Assembly: GCA_043772865.1 (NCBI GenBank)
Contig: JAYVFU010000012.1
Span: 1 to 6,345 of the forward strand
Direction: 5' to 3'
Source: JACMMS01 sp043772865
GTDB taxonomy: Bacteria; Pseudomonadota; Gammaproteobacteria; Burkholderiales; Methylophilaceae
Length of the DNA: 6,345 nucleotides
The position numbers and the translations under genes were made by a program. This document shows, one piece after another, positions 1-5,910 of this stretch. Below the pieces are notes generated by a model. That model did no database searches. It had not been told where the DNA came from and saw nothing but the letters and a program-made list of their open reading frames with translations. How positions within the stretch are numbered: position 1 is the first letter of the stretch; each line of letters opens with the position of its first letter.

Positions 1-120
1 ATATGTTTTTGTTTGCTCATTGTCTACATCTTGCGCAGACTTGAGAAAACCTTCTTCACCATCTTTAGAAATTTCAATAAGATTATTAATGATTAATACA
101 GTATCCTCGTTATTTAACAT
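1..120 (-). CDS. DUF2383 / PA2169-type four-helix-bundle protein, N-terminal part
   Basis: This is the first 40 codons of a gene that runs off the left edge. The protein begins MLNNEDTVLIINNLIEISKD and continues with a GEEGF segment, then a K-S-A-Q-D-V stretch. This pattern (N-x-D-T-V, then L-N-x-L-I-E-I-S-K-D-G-x-x-G-F) is what I recognise as the start of the DUF2383/PA2169 family, small ferritin-like helical bundle proteins of unknown function often found with general-stress genes. The ATG at 118-120 is preceded by GGAG (bases 127-130 read on the minus strand) with a 6-base spacer, so the start is well supported. It lies 100 bases downstream of the CHRD lipoprotein gene on the same strand and could be co-transcribed with it. 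Family assignment rests on 40 residues only; the rest is outside the window. Confidence 0.72.
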   Translation of the reverse strand, partial: MLNNEDTVLIINNLIEISKDGEEGFLKSAQDVDNEQTKTY

Positions 121-132
121 CTAGATCTCCAG

Positions 133-179
133 TTCAAAATTAATTTGAAAGCTTCGCATCAATTAAGACATGCAAGCTT
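133..179. repeat. Two adjacent inverted repeats between the CHRD and DUF2383 genes
   Basis: The first is TTCAAA / TTTGAA (133-138 and 144-149) around a 5-base centre. The second is AAGCTT-C-GCAT / ATGCAAGCTT (149-159 and 170-179), a 10-bp stem with one bulged C and a 10-base loop. Read on the minus strand, the stronger stem is followed by a T-rich but interrupted stretch. It could act as a weak terminator or a leader or processing hairpin between the two genes. There is no clean T-run, so I do not call it a terminator. Confidence 0.35.
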
Positions 180-220
180 AATAAGCCATTAACATTCTTT
201 AATTCGTATCAAACATTTTG

Positions 221-664
221 TTATTTGGTAACCTGACCACGAATTTCACCATCAGGATTAGCTGCGGTATGTAAATTTACATACCATTTTCCATCTAACA
301 ACTCTTGCATTTGTGTTGCAGTTAAAGTGGCTGTACCTTTAATGGGGCTCGCTAAATTGCCTGTAACGGGCACTGCAACATCAGCATTATTTCCTTCTGC
401 TGCTGGCCCATGAAAATGGGCGGCTGTTACAGGGCCACTTAAATCAGAATAATCAATAGTCCAATTTAGTACGCTAGTTTTATTGTCTACATCACCTTTA
501 AGGGTACCTGCACCTTTGCTGGCATTAGCTGGAACTTCACTTGCTGCAATTAGTTTTGCAACAAGAGTAGTTTGATCTTTATTCATTGTTCCTGCATTAC
601 AGCCAACCAAGGTCAATACAGTTATTACAGTTACACTGTAAAAAATATTTCTTAAGTAGTTCAT
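221..664 (-). CDS. CHRD domain-containing lipoprotein
   Basis: Encodes 147 residues. The N-terminus has a short positive region, a hydrophobic core and a lipobox LVGC at residues 19-22, so Cys22 is the likely lipidation site. Asn at +2 gives no inner-membrane retention signal, so the mature protein is probably anchored in the outer membrane, facing the periplasm or surface. The rest (about 32-147) matches the CHRD domain (first described in chordin): A-x-x-E-V-P near 41-45, the HFHGPA motif at 83-88, and a C-terminal W-Y-V-N-L-H-T ... N-P-x-G-E-I-R-G-Q segment at 127-144. CHRD proteins are widespread in bacteria but have no established biochemical role, and none is claimed here. The ATG at 662-664 has GGAG (672-675) at a 7-base spacing. 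A dyad element shared with the dehydrogenase gene lies 67 bases upstream. The DUF2383 gene follows on the same strand. Confidence 0.9.
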   Translation of the reverse strand: MNYLRNIFYSVTVITVLTLVGCNAGTMNKDQTTLVAKLIAASEVPANASKGAGTLKGDVDNKTSVLNWTIDYSDLSGPVTAAHFHGPAAEGNNADVAVPVTGNLASPIKGTATLTATQMQELLDGKWYVNLHTAANPDGEIRGQVTK

Positions 665-731
665 AATTTAACTCCAAACAAAATGATGTAATAAATGAAT
701 ATTGATAATGCATTTGTAAAAAGTAGCTCAC

Positions 732-747
732 AGTACGCTGCCACACA
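732..747 (-). promoter_or_regulatory. Dyad regulatory element, copy 1 (upstream of CHRD lipoprotein gene)
   Basis: Read on the minus strand: TGTGTGGCAGCGTACT, ending 67 bases before the CHRD start codon. It fits the dyad TGTnYG-nnnn-CRnACW and differs at one base from the element upstream of the dehydrogenase gene (4164-4179). The identity extends one base on either side of the 16-mer, giving 17 of 18 identical bases. Such identity in otherwise unrelated AT-rich intergenic DNA, at a promoter-like distance, points to an operator for a dimeric regulator. The regulator is not identified. Confidence 0.6.
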
Positions 748-809
748 TAGCTAGTCTTTTTACATAATTAAGTGATAACTTCATGCTTTTACATAAAATT
801 ATCAATGTT

Positions 810-832
810 TGTATGGCTAATAAGCTGATACA
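810..832. repeat. Imperfect inverted repeat in the GAF-CHRD intergenic region
   Basis: TGTAT-G-GCT and AGC-TG-ATACA form an imperfect stem around an AATA loop. It lies in the 284-base gap (665-948) between the GAF gene and the CHRD lipoprotein gene. Neither strand shows a T-tract after it. Apart from this repeat, the dyad element at 732-747 and the AT-rich palindrome at 916-933, I see nothing coding in that gap. Confidence 0.25.
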
Positions 833-915
833 GTGAATTCAAAAACGATGGTTTTATAGTTAAGTAGTTATGAAAGCTAAAGCCAATTTACTATCTCAAA
901 ATGGGTATTTAACAG

Positions 916-933
916 ATATTGTTTTAACAATAT
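916..933 (-). terminator. AT-rich palindrome just downstream of the GAF gene, possible weak terminator
   Basis: ATATTGTT (916-923) and AACAATAT (926-933) are perfect arms around two bases, or a 7-bp stem with a 4-base loop. It begins about 15 bases past the GAF stop codon. On the minus strand no clean T-tract follows and the stem has little GC, so intrinsic termination would be weak. A protein-binding site is equally possible. Confidence 0.25.
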
Positions 934-948
934 TTAGATATTGCTCAG

Positions 949-1485
949 TTAAGTATTCACTGATAAATTCTTTTCAGCAAAACTTTTTATGATTAGGGCG
1001 TTAGAAATTAATTGTGTTATCCCTAAAAGCACATCTCGTTGAATTTGATCCAATTTATTAGGTTTGATATCAAAGATACTTAAAACACCCATTACTTCGC
1101 CCAATGGTAAAGTAATGGGCGCTGCGGCATAGAACATCAATTTAGTTTCACCATTCACAAATGGATGTTCCGAATACATATAATCTTTCGAAATATCAGC
1201 AATTTCTGAACAGATGCTGGTTTTAAACAGCCAATCATCATACATTTCTTGAAATGTAGCCTGCTCTACTCCGTTTAAACCCATCACTGATTTAATCCAA
1301 ATTCGATTTTCGTCCGATAACGTAACAATCACGACAGGCATTTGTGTAACTTTTGCTGCCAACTTGGTAATTGAGTTGTAAAACGCTTCATATTGAGAAT
1401 CTAATATTTTCAGTTGACGCGATTGATGAAGGCGATCCTTTTTATCTTGCATCAATTCAGATTGGTTTTCCAATAAAGTGAACAC
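949..1485 (-). CDS. Stand-alone GAF domain protein
   Basis: Encodes 178 residues from a GTG start, consisting almost entirely of one GAF domain. The pattern matches the family seen in sensory proteins: R-L-x-x-x-R-x-L-x-I-L-D at 18-29, an L-A-A-K-V ... P-V-V-I-V-T-L-S-D-E-N-R-I-W-I-K-S-x-x-G-L segment around 42-70, S-I-C-S-E-I near 90-95, then F-Y-A-A-A-P-I ... G-x-x-M-G-V-L-S-I-F-D-I-K-P in the second half. GAF domains bind small ligands or sense redox or light. No kinase, cyclase or DNA-binding domain is attached and no membrane segment is visible, so it would be a soluble cytoplasmic sensor or accessory protein with unknown ligand. The start is uncertain: GTG at 1483-1485 lacks a good ribosome binding site, and ATG at 1450-1452 (167 residues) is an alternative; an in-frame stop prevents a longer form. 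A weaker copy of the shared dyad element lies 70 bases upstream of the GTG. The gene is divergent from the hydrolase. Confidence 0.85.
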   Translation of the reverse strand: MFTLLENQSELMQDKKDRLHQSRQLKILDSQYEAFYNSITKLAAKVTQMPVVIVTLSDENRIWIKSVMGLNGVEQATFQEMYDDWLFKTSICSEIADISKDYMYSEHPFVNGETKLMFYAAAPITLPLGEVMGVLSIFDIKPNKLDQIQRDVLLGITQLISNALIIKSFAEKNLSVNT

Positions 1486-1555
1486 AGATAGGACTTTCTA
1501 AACATTATTAAGATAAGTTAATTTCTCAACTATATTCTCAATTTAATTTCTCCTA

Positions 1556-1571
1556 TGTTCGCTAACACACA
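1556..1571 (-). promoter_or_regulatory. Dyad regulatory element, diverged copy (GAF / hydrolase divergent region)
   Basis: Read on the minus strand: TGTGTGTTAGCGAACA, 70 bases before the GTG of the GAF gene. It matches copy 1 at 12 of 16 positions and fits the dyad TGTnYG-nnnn-CRnACW with fully symmetric outer bases (TGT/ACA). Because the element is a dyad in a divergent region, it could also serve the plus-strand hydrolase, whose start is 168 bases away. The match is weaker than between the other two copies, so confidence is lower. The remainder of the 254-base gap 1486-1739 is AT-rich with no gene I can support. Confidence 0.42.
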
Positions 1572-1724
1572 GAATATTAAATGTCTTCAGTTCAATCTAA
1601 GCAGTGAATAATTAGGATTAAGTGTGATAAAGCACTTTCGCAACAGCATAATTAATTAAATGTAGCAACTTAATGTAGATTTTTTTTATATCAATACGCA
1701 ATAATTTTTTATAACCAATTATTA

Positions 1725-1730
1725 AAGGTG
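1725..1730 (+). promoter_or_regulatory. Ribosome binding site that fixes the hydrolase start
   Basis: AAGGTG lies 9 bases before the ATG at 1740-1742. The GTG inside it (1728-1730) is in frame and could be taken as a start codon, but it is better explained as part of this Shine-Dalgarno sequence. Starting at 1740 also gives a standard signal peptide beginning MMNPTLKK. Confidence 0.6.
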
Positions 1731-1739
1731 CTTTATAAC

Positions 1740-2831
1740 ATGATGAATCCAACGCTAAAAAAAACATTGAAATACGTCTCTATGACAGGAGTTGCTTGGT
1801 TTGCAGCCAATACTTTAGCCAGCAATGCTTTTGCAAAAGATACTGTAGGAATGGGTGCTAAGCCTAATCAGCAAATGCAAGCAGTATTAGATGAATTACA
1901 AAAACTAGGGCCTAAGCCATTAGAAACATTGACTGCGGCGGAAGCTCGCAAGCAGCCAACACCTGCGGATGCAGTAAAAGCCTTATTAAAGGAAAAACAG
2001 AACTCGGCTATGGACCCCAAGCCAGAAGAAGTAGGCAAAGTTGAAAACAAAAGTATAGATATTGCTGGCGGCTCTATTGATATTCGCATTTACACACCAA
2101 AAGGTAATGGTCCATTTCCAGTGATTGTTTATTACCATGGTGGAGGATGGGTGATTGCAGATTTGGACACTTATGATTCTTCCCCACGCGCGCTTGTTAA
2201 TGCCACTAATGCAGTAGTAGTGTCATCACATTATCGTCAAGCTCCTGAACATAAATTTCCTGCGGCCCATGATGATGCATTGGCAGCATATAAATGGACT
2301 TTGGAGCATACTAAAGAACTAAATGGTGATTCAAAACGTATTGCTGTTGTTGGTGAAAGTGCGGGCGGTAATTTAGCGGCATCAGTCAGTATTTTAGCGC
2401 GTGAACACCATATGCCAATGCCAATCTATCAAGTATTGGTTTATCCAATTGCTGGTTATAACTTTTAAACACCCTCTTATATTGAAAATGCTAAAGCTAA
2501 ACCGTTGAGTCGCGATGCGATGAAGTGGTTTTTTACGCAATACCTAAACTCACCGGCTGATGGCAAAAATCATTTAATTTCTTTAGTCAGTGAGCAAGAT
2601 CTTAAAGGATTACCTCCATCTACAATTATTACAGATCAAATTGATCCTTTAAGGTCTGAAGGTAAAGACTATGCAGATAAATTGCAGGCAGCTGGAGTGA
2701 AGGTGCGTTATAAAAATTATGATGGTGTAACTCACGAATTTTTTGGTATGGGTGCTGTAATAGATAAAGCAAAGCAGGCGCAACACTTTGCTGCGGAAGG
2801 GTTGAAAGAAGCATTCGCAAAGGCAAAATAG
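1740..2831 (+). pseudogene. Secreted alpha/beta hydrolase (HSL-type esterase/lipase), interrupted by one in-frame stop
   Basis: One continuous frame of 364 codons including its final TAG, with a TAA at 2466-2468 (codon 243). Residues 1-32 form a Sec signal peptide (K-K-T-L-K-Y, hydrophobic core, A-F-A before K33), so the product would be periplasmic or secreted. About 75 residues of less typical sequence precede the fold. The hydrolase part shows the oxyanion motif HGGG (133-136), nucleophile motif GESAGG (Ser207), D-P-L-R-S-E-G (Asp302) and T-H-E-F-F-G (His332): the complete triad of the hormone-sensitive-lipase/family IV esterases, which hydrolyse carboxyl esters. The TAA falls in Y-N-F-stop-T-P-S-Y, where relatives read straight through, as I remember them. 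The upstream part alone (242 residues) would lack Asp and His and should be inactive. A downstream restart (for example TTG at 2505) would lack Ser and the signal peptide. The intact remainder suggests a recent mutation, a sequencing error or possible readthrough. Substrate unknown. Confidence 0.85.
2466..2468 (+). other. Premature in-frame TAA within the hydrolase gene
   Basis: The codon reads TAA, followed by ACA. A single base change would turn it into AAA, GAA or CAA. No frame shift is involved: the frame before and after is the same and conserved hydrolase sequence resumes immediately. Confidence 0.9.
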
Positions 2832-2852
2832 CTGCTTAACTATTAGGTCAAT

Positions 2853-2890
2853 ACTATGTGTAGCTTGCGACGACTACACATAGTTTTTTT
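2853..2890 (+). terminator. Rho-independent terminator after the hydrolase gene
   Basis: A perfect 11-bp inverted repeat, ACTATGTGTAG (2853-2863) and CTACACATAGT (2874-2884), encloses a 10-base loop and runs into a tract of seven T (2884-2890). It begins 21 bases after the hydrolase stop. It lies between convergent genes. Read on the minus strand it is followed by ATTGACC rather than a T-run, so it serves mainly the plus strand. Confidence 0.88.
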
Positions 2891-2933
2891 AAAAAAAATC
2901 AATCGCTTAACTCAAATAACATTTGAGTATATC

Positions 2934-4073
2934 TCACGCATTAGGCTTTAATATGACTTTAGTCCACCCTTTTTCACGCTCATCAAAATGCTGATATGCG
3001 GATGGCGCACTACTTAATGGTAATTCGTGAGAAATAATAAATGAAGGTGCTGCTTTTCCTACAGAAATGAGATCACGTAGTTTGCGGTTGTATGCTTTGA
3101 CGTTTGCTTGACCCGTTGCCATCCGTTGCCCTTTCATCCAAAACTTACCAAAATCAAATGCAATTTGCCCTTGTTTTGCTAAGTCATCTTTTGCGTCCGG
3201 ATCTTTAGGTAAAAAGACACCAACTACGCCAATAGAACCTGTTGCAGCTACTGAACTCACTAAACTATTCATGGTAAGGTTGGGCACTTCTTGATTGTGC
3301 TGATTACAACACTGGTAGCCTACACATTCACAACCTCTGTCTGCTCCTTGTCCATTAGTAAGTTCCAAGATTTGTTCCACAGCTGAGCCATCAGAATTAT
3401 CAATGGCAATTGCACCTATTTTTTCGGCCAGTGCTAAGCGATCTTCATGGGTGTCTACCACCATTATTTTGCTGGCACCTTTAAGGCTTGCAGAATATGC
3501 AGCCATTAGCCCCACGGGCCCTGCACCATATATTGCTACAGTATCTCCTGCTTTAACACCAGCAAGTTCAGTTGCATGATAACCCGTTGGAAATATGTCA
3601 GACAACATCACATAGTCATTTTCTTTTTCTTCAGCATCGGGTGGTAATCTTAAACAGTTAAAGTCACCATAGGGCACACGAAGAAACTCTGCCTGACCTC
3701 CACTGTAAGGCCCCATGCCTGCAAATCCGTAAGCACCTCCTGCAGTACCAGGATTAACCGTTAAGCAAAAACCTGTAAGTCCACGCTCACAGTTTTTGCA
3801 AAATCCGCAACCAATGTTAAAGGGTAAACAAACACAATCTCCTACTTTTATACGGTCCACTGCTTCTCCAACCTCTATTACTAAGCCAAGGTTTTCATGC
3901 CCTAGTATTCGTCCAGGTTGCATATCAGTTCTACCTTCATACATATGTAGGTCAGAACCGCAAATATTGGTCGTAGTTATTTTGACTAGAACATCAGTTG
4001 AACGCTCAATTTTAGCGTCTGGAACTTCTAATACACTCACGTCTCGTGGGCCGTTGTAAACGAGGGCTTTCAT
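2934..4073 (-). CDS. Zinc-dependent alcohol dehydrogenase, glutathione-independent formaldehyde dehydrogenase type
   Basis: Encodes 379 residues of the medium-chain zinc dehydrogenase superfamily. The N-terminal catalytic domain contains N-I-C-G-S-D (Cys38), G-H-E-N (His59, Glu60) and L-S-D-I (Asp159, where classical alcohol dehydrogenases have Cys), the expected catalytic zinc set. Cys89, Cys92, Cys95 and Cys103 are the structural zinc ligands. The Rossmann motif GAGPVG is at 183-188, with Asp207 at the end of the second strand favouring NAD over NADP. An inserted segment around 248-270 is typical of Pseudomonas-type formaldehyde dehydrogenase, where it shields a tightly bound cofactor; there the enzyme oxidises formaldehyde (or dismutates aldehydes) without glutathione. 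True substrate here is not proven, and another aldehyde or alcohol is possible. It is cytoplasmic with no signal sequence. The ATG at 4071-4073 has AGGAG (4081-4085) at 7 bases. A dyad element shared with the CHRD gene lies 90 bases upstream, suggesting stress-linked control. It is convergent with the hydrolase gene. Confidence 0.9.
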   Translation of the reverse strand: MKALVYNGPRDVSVLEVPDAKIERSTDVLVKITTTNICGSDLHMYEGRTDMQPGRILGHENLGLVIEVGEAVDRIKVGDCVCLPFNIGCGFCKNCERGLTGFCLTVNPGTAGGAYGFAGMGPYSGGQAEFLRVPYGDFNCLRLPPDAEEKENDYVMLSDIFPTGYHATELAGVKAGDTVAIYGAGPVGLMAAYSASLKGASKIMVVDTHEDRLALAEKIGAIAIDNSDGSAVEQILELTNGQGADRGCECVGYQCCNQHNQEVPNLTMNSLVSSVAATGSIGVVGVFLPKDPDAKDDLAKQGQIAFDFGKFWMKGQRMATGQANVKAYNRKLRDLISVGKAAPSFIISHELPLSSAPSAYQHFDEREKGWTKVILKPNA

Positions 4074-4163
4074 GCTTTATCTCCTAATGATTTATAAAAT
4101 AGTTAACACTATGTAAATATATAAACTACTAGAAGATGTTAGATGAGGAGTTAATTATCATTC

Positions 4164-4179
4164 AGTACGTTGCCACACA
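4164..4179 (-). promoter_or_regulatory. Dyad regulatory element, copy 2 (upstream of the dehydrogenase gene)
   Basis: Read on the minus strand: TGTGTGGCAACGTACT, ending 90 bases before the dehydrogenase ATG and 36 bases past the mltA stop. It is identical to copy 1 at 15 of 16 positions (17 of 18 with one base either side) and fits TGTnYG-nnnn-CRnACW. It is the likely operator for expression of the dehydrogenase independent of the mltA operon. Confidence 0.6.
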
Positions 4180-4202
4180 TTAATTAACTTTATTGACATA
4201 TC

Positions 4203-4214
4203 AAGTTTAAACTT
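4203..4214. repeat. Perfect 12-bp palindrome after mltA
   Basis: AAGTTTAAACTT sits immediately after the mltA stop codon. It is too AT-rich and lacks a loop and T-tract to be a convincing terminator. No clear terminator is seen between mltA and the dehydrogenase, so some read-through from the thiG-apaG-mltA run is possible. Confidence 0.3.
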
Positions 4215-4215
4215 T

Positions 4216-5529
4216 TTATTTAAATACAAATTCCTTTGGTAATAGTACCCACATTTTGCCTTTTTGCTTCATAGCACCCGCTTGCTTTCCAGCCTCGTTA
4301 CCCGCACCCCAATAGAAATCTGCCCTAACGCCACCTTTAATAGCGCCGCCCGTGTCTTGTGCCATCATCAAACGCTTAAGCGTTGCAGTGCTGTTAGGTT
4401 GAGTAGTCGATAAAAAAACTGGCGCACCTAGTGGAATATATTTAGGGTCTATCGCTACCACACGCTGTGCAATAATCGGCACACCTAAAGCACCAATCGG
4501 ACCGGGTAAGTTGACTGGCAACTCTCTAAAAAAAACATAGCTAGGGTTGCTATTGAGTAGTTCACGTAATTTATCCAAATTATTACGCGCCCAGTTCTTA
4601 ATACCCTGCATCGACGCTTGGTCCAATGTTAACTCACCACGCTCCACTAACAAGCGTCCAATAGAATTATAAGTGTAGCCATTTTGATCTGCATAGCCCA
4701 CATGCACTTGCTCACCATTATCAAGTTGTACTAAACCAGAACCTTGAATCTGCAAAAAAAATACGTCAATAATGTCGTCTATCCATACTAGTTCGTGTCC
4801 TTGCAATGGCGATGGAACAGCTTCAATTTCTGCACGTGTGTAATAGGGCAGCACTTTGTTACCTACTAGCTTGCCACGCACACGCTTAAACTTTAAATCA
4901 GGGTAAATATCAGCTAATTCAACTGTTACCAAATCACTAGGCAGGCTATACAAGGGATAAGGTGTTTGGGCAGACTGATGGCGGCTACCGTTTAATAGTG
5001 GCTCATAATAGCCAGTGATTAAACCAGTCTCTGTGCCATCAGCGTTGTTGGCTAAATAAGGTGTAAAGTATTTTTTATAGTAAACATTAATTGCATAGTT
5101 ACTCGTTGATTTTATGCTGCTTGCTGCTGAGCATGCTGATTTCCAGGCAGGTTTATTAATTAGTGTTGAGCACCCTTGTAGCCATGCAGGCCAAGCTTGA
5201 GTAAGATTATCTTGATTTAAACCATCAATCTCCTCCCACTTAGCAGGCTTTAAGAGACTGTAGTCGGCAATTTTAGGAACATCTATTGGCTTACTATCAG
5301 GCGTTGGTTTAGATTCTGGCAATTGCACTGGCGAATTATCAGCAGGCTTATTCAAGTTTGAGTTAGCACAATCACAGGTTGTTGTTTGTGTTGCTACCTG
5401 AGGCTTTACAATAACTGGCTTAAAATTTTGCTTACCACATGAGGTAGTTAGTAGCACCAGTAATGGCAATACTAAAAAATGAAACTGTTTTAATGCAGCT
5501 CTGTTATTGAATGTAAAACACTTATTCAA
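4216..5529 (-). CDS. mltA: Membrane-bound lytic murein transglycosylase A
   Basis: Encodes 437 residues. MltA cleaves the MurNAc-GlcNAc bond of peptidoglycan with formation of 1,6-anhydromuramic acid, acting from the inner face of the outer membrane. The N-terminus has a hydrophobic stretch (about 17-28) ending in L-T-T-S-C, so Cys31 is a plausible lipidation site, though Thr-Thr-Ser before it is not the commonest lipobox. A Pro/Lys-rich linker (about 61-86) follows. The MltA domain covers roughly 150-335 (F-T-P-Y, G-L-I-T-G-Y-Y-E-P at 169-177, D-V-F-F-L-Q-I-Q-G-S-G at 255-265, V-G-Y-A-D-Q-N-G, S-M-Q-G-I-K, N-P-S-Y-V-F-F). The C-terminal 3D domain has A-Q-D-T-G-G-A-I-K-G with Asp392 corresponding to the catalytic Asp of E. 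coli MltA. The start is TTG at 5527-5529, supported by AGGG (5537-5540) at 7 bases and an upstream in-frame stop. The TTG overlaps the apaG TGA, so translation is probably coupled. Length is normal for the longer betaproteobacterial forms. Confidence 0.96.
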   Translation of the reverse strand: MNKCFTFNNRAALKQFHFLVLPLLVLLTTSCGKQNFKPVIVKPQVATQTTTCDCANSNLNKPADNSPVQLPESKPTPDSKPIDVPKIADYSLLKPAKWEEIDGLNQDNLTQAWPAWLQGCSTLINKPAWKSACSAASSIKSTSNYAINVYYKKYFTPYLANNADGTETGLITGYYEPLLNGSRHQSAQTPYPLYSLPSDLVTVELADIYPDLKFKRVRGKLVGNKVLPYYTRAEIEAVPSPLQGHELVWIDDIIDVFFLQIQGSGLVQLDNGEQVHVGYADQNGYTYNSIGRLLVERGELTLDQASMQGIKNWARNNLDKLRELLNSNPSYVFFRELPVNLPGPIGALGVPIIAQRVVAIDPKYIPLGAPVFLSTTQPNSTATLKRLMMAQDTGGAIKGGVRADFYWGAGNEAGKQAGAMKQKGKMWVLLPKEFVFK

Positions 5530-5909
5530 TGTAAAACCCTAGGCATAGTCAATGTGAAAGGTGCAATCACCGCATCAAATTGTGTACCATCTTCTGCCAC
5601 AACTTGATAACTACCGTACATGCTACCCACTGGCGTATGTAAGGAAGTGCCACTCGTGTATTCAAAATGCTGACCTGGATTCAGCAGAGGCTGCGCACCT
5701 ACAACACCCAAACCTTTGACTTCTTGCGTTGTACCCATCGCGTCAACAATCACCCAATGACGGCTGATTAATTGAGCTGGCACACGACCAGTATTAGTTA
5801 TTTTAATGCTATAAGAAAATACATAATGATTTTGTTCAACATCAGATTGATCTGCTAAAAAAGCAGATACTACGCTCACGCTAAACTCATATTTGTTACT
5901 TTCTGCCAT
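5526..5909 (-). CDS. apaG: ApaG domain protein
   Basis: Encodes 127 residues from ATG at 5907-5909, the usual length of ApaG. The core signature G-L-G-V-V-G-A-Q-P-L-L-N-P-G at 66-79, followed by F-E-Y-T-S-G-T and T-P-V-G-S-M-Y-G-S-Y at 82-101, is diagnostic. The fold is a fibronectin-III-like beta sandwich. ApaG was linked genetically to Co/Mg ion resistance, and its exact biochemical role remains unsettled. A TTG at 5916-5918 would add three residues (MIN) and overlap the thiG stop; the ATG matches family starts better (M-A-E-S). There is no Shine-Dalgarno at a useful distance. The ATG follows the thiG TAA after one base, so translation likely depends on ribosomes finishing thiG. Its stop overlaps the mltA TTG. 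Cytoplasmic, with no signal sequence. Confidence 0.95.
   Translation of the reverse strand: MAESNKYEFSVSVVSAFLADQSDVEQNHYVFSYSIKITNTGRVPAQLISRHWVIVDAMGTTQEVKGLGVVGAQPLLNPGQHFEYTSGTSLHTPVGSMYGSYQVVAEDGTQFDAVIAPFTLTMPRVLH
5537..5540 (-). promoter_or_regulatory. Ribosome binding site deciding the TTG start of mltA
   Basis: AGGG on the minus strand lies 7 bases before the TTG at 5527-5529, inside the last codons of apaG. An in-frame TAG a few codons upstream and the lack of any nearby ATG or GTG leave this TTG as the only start that preserves the signal peptide. Confidence 0.6.
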
Positions 5910-5910
5910 A

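Noticed and set aside
1450..1505. Short ATG-initiated frame of 17 codons overlapping the GAF start
   Set aside because: Too short, no clear ribosome binding site, ends inside the GAF gene and shows no conserved sequence.
1868..2089. Minus-strand open frame of 73 codons opposite the hydrolase 5' part
   Set aside because: Antisense shadow of the hydrolase; low-complexity Ser/Ala composition and no ribosome binding site support.
2629..2826. Minus-strand open frame of 65 codons opposite the hydrolase 3' part
   Set aside because: It lies antisense to clearly conserved hydrolase sequence and has no recognisable protein motif.
2505..2831. Separate 108-residue gene starting at TTG 2505
   Set aside because: It is the in-frame 3' continuation of the interrupted hydrolase, carrying its Asp and His. 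The TTG has no ribosome binding site and the conserved sequence starts before it.
2856..2880. Resemblance of the terminator stem (ATGTGTAGC...) to the dyad element
   Set aside because: Only about 10 of 16 bases match, and the perfect 11-bp stem with T-tract after a stop codon is fully explained as a terminator.
3796..4059. Plus-strand open frame opposite the dehydrogenase
   Set aside because: Shadow of a strongly conserved zinc-dehydrogenase region; no motif.
4193..4221. TTGACA with a weak TTATTT at 17 bases, plus strand
   Set aside because: It would drive transcription antisense into mltA, the -10 match is poor, and such pairs arise easily in AT-rich DNA.
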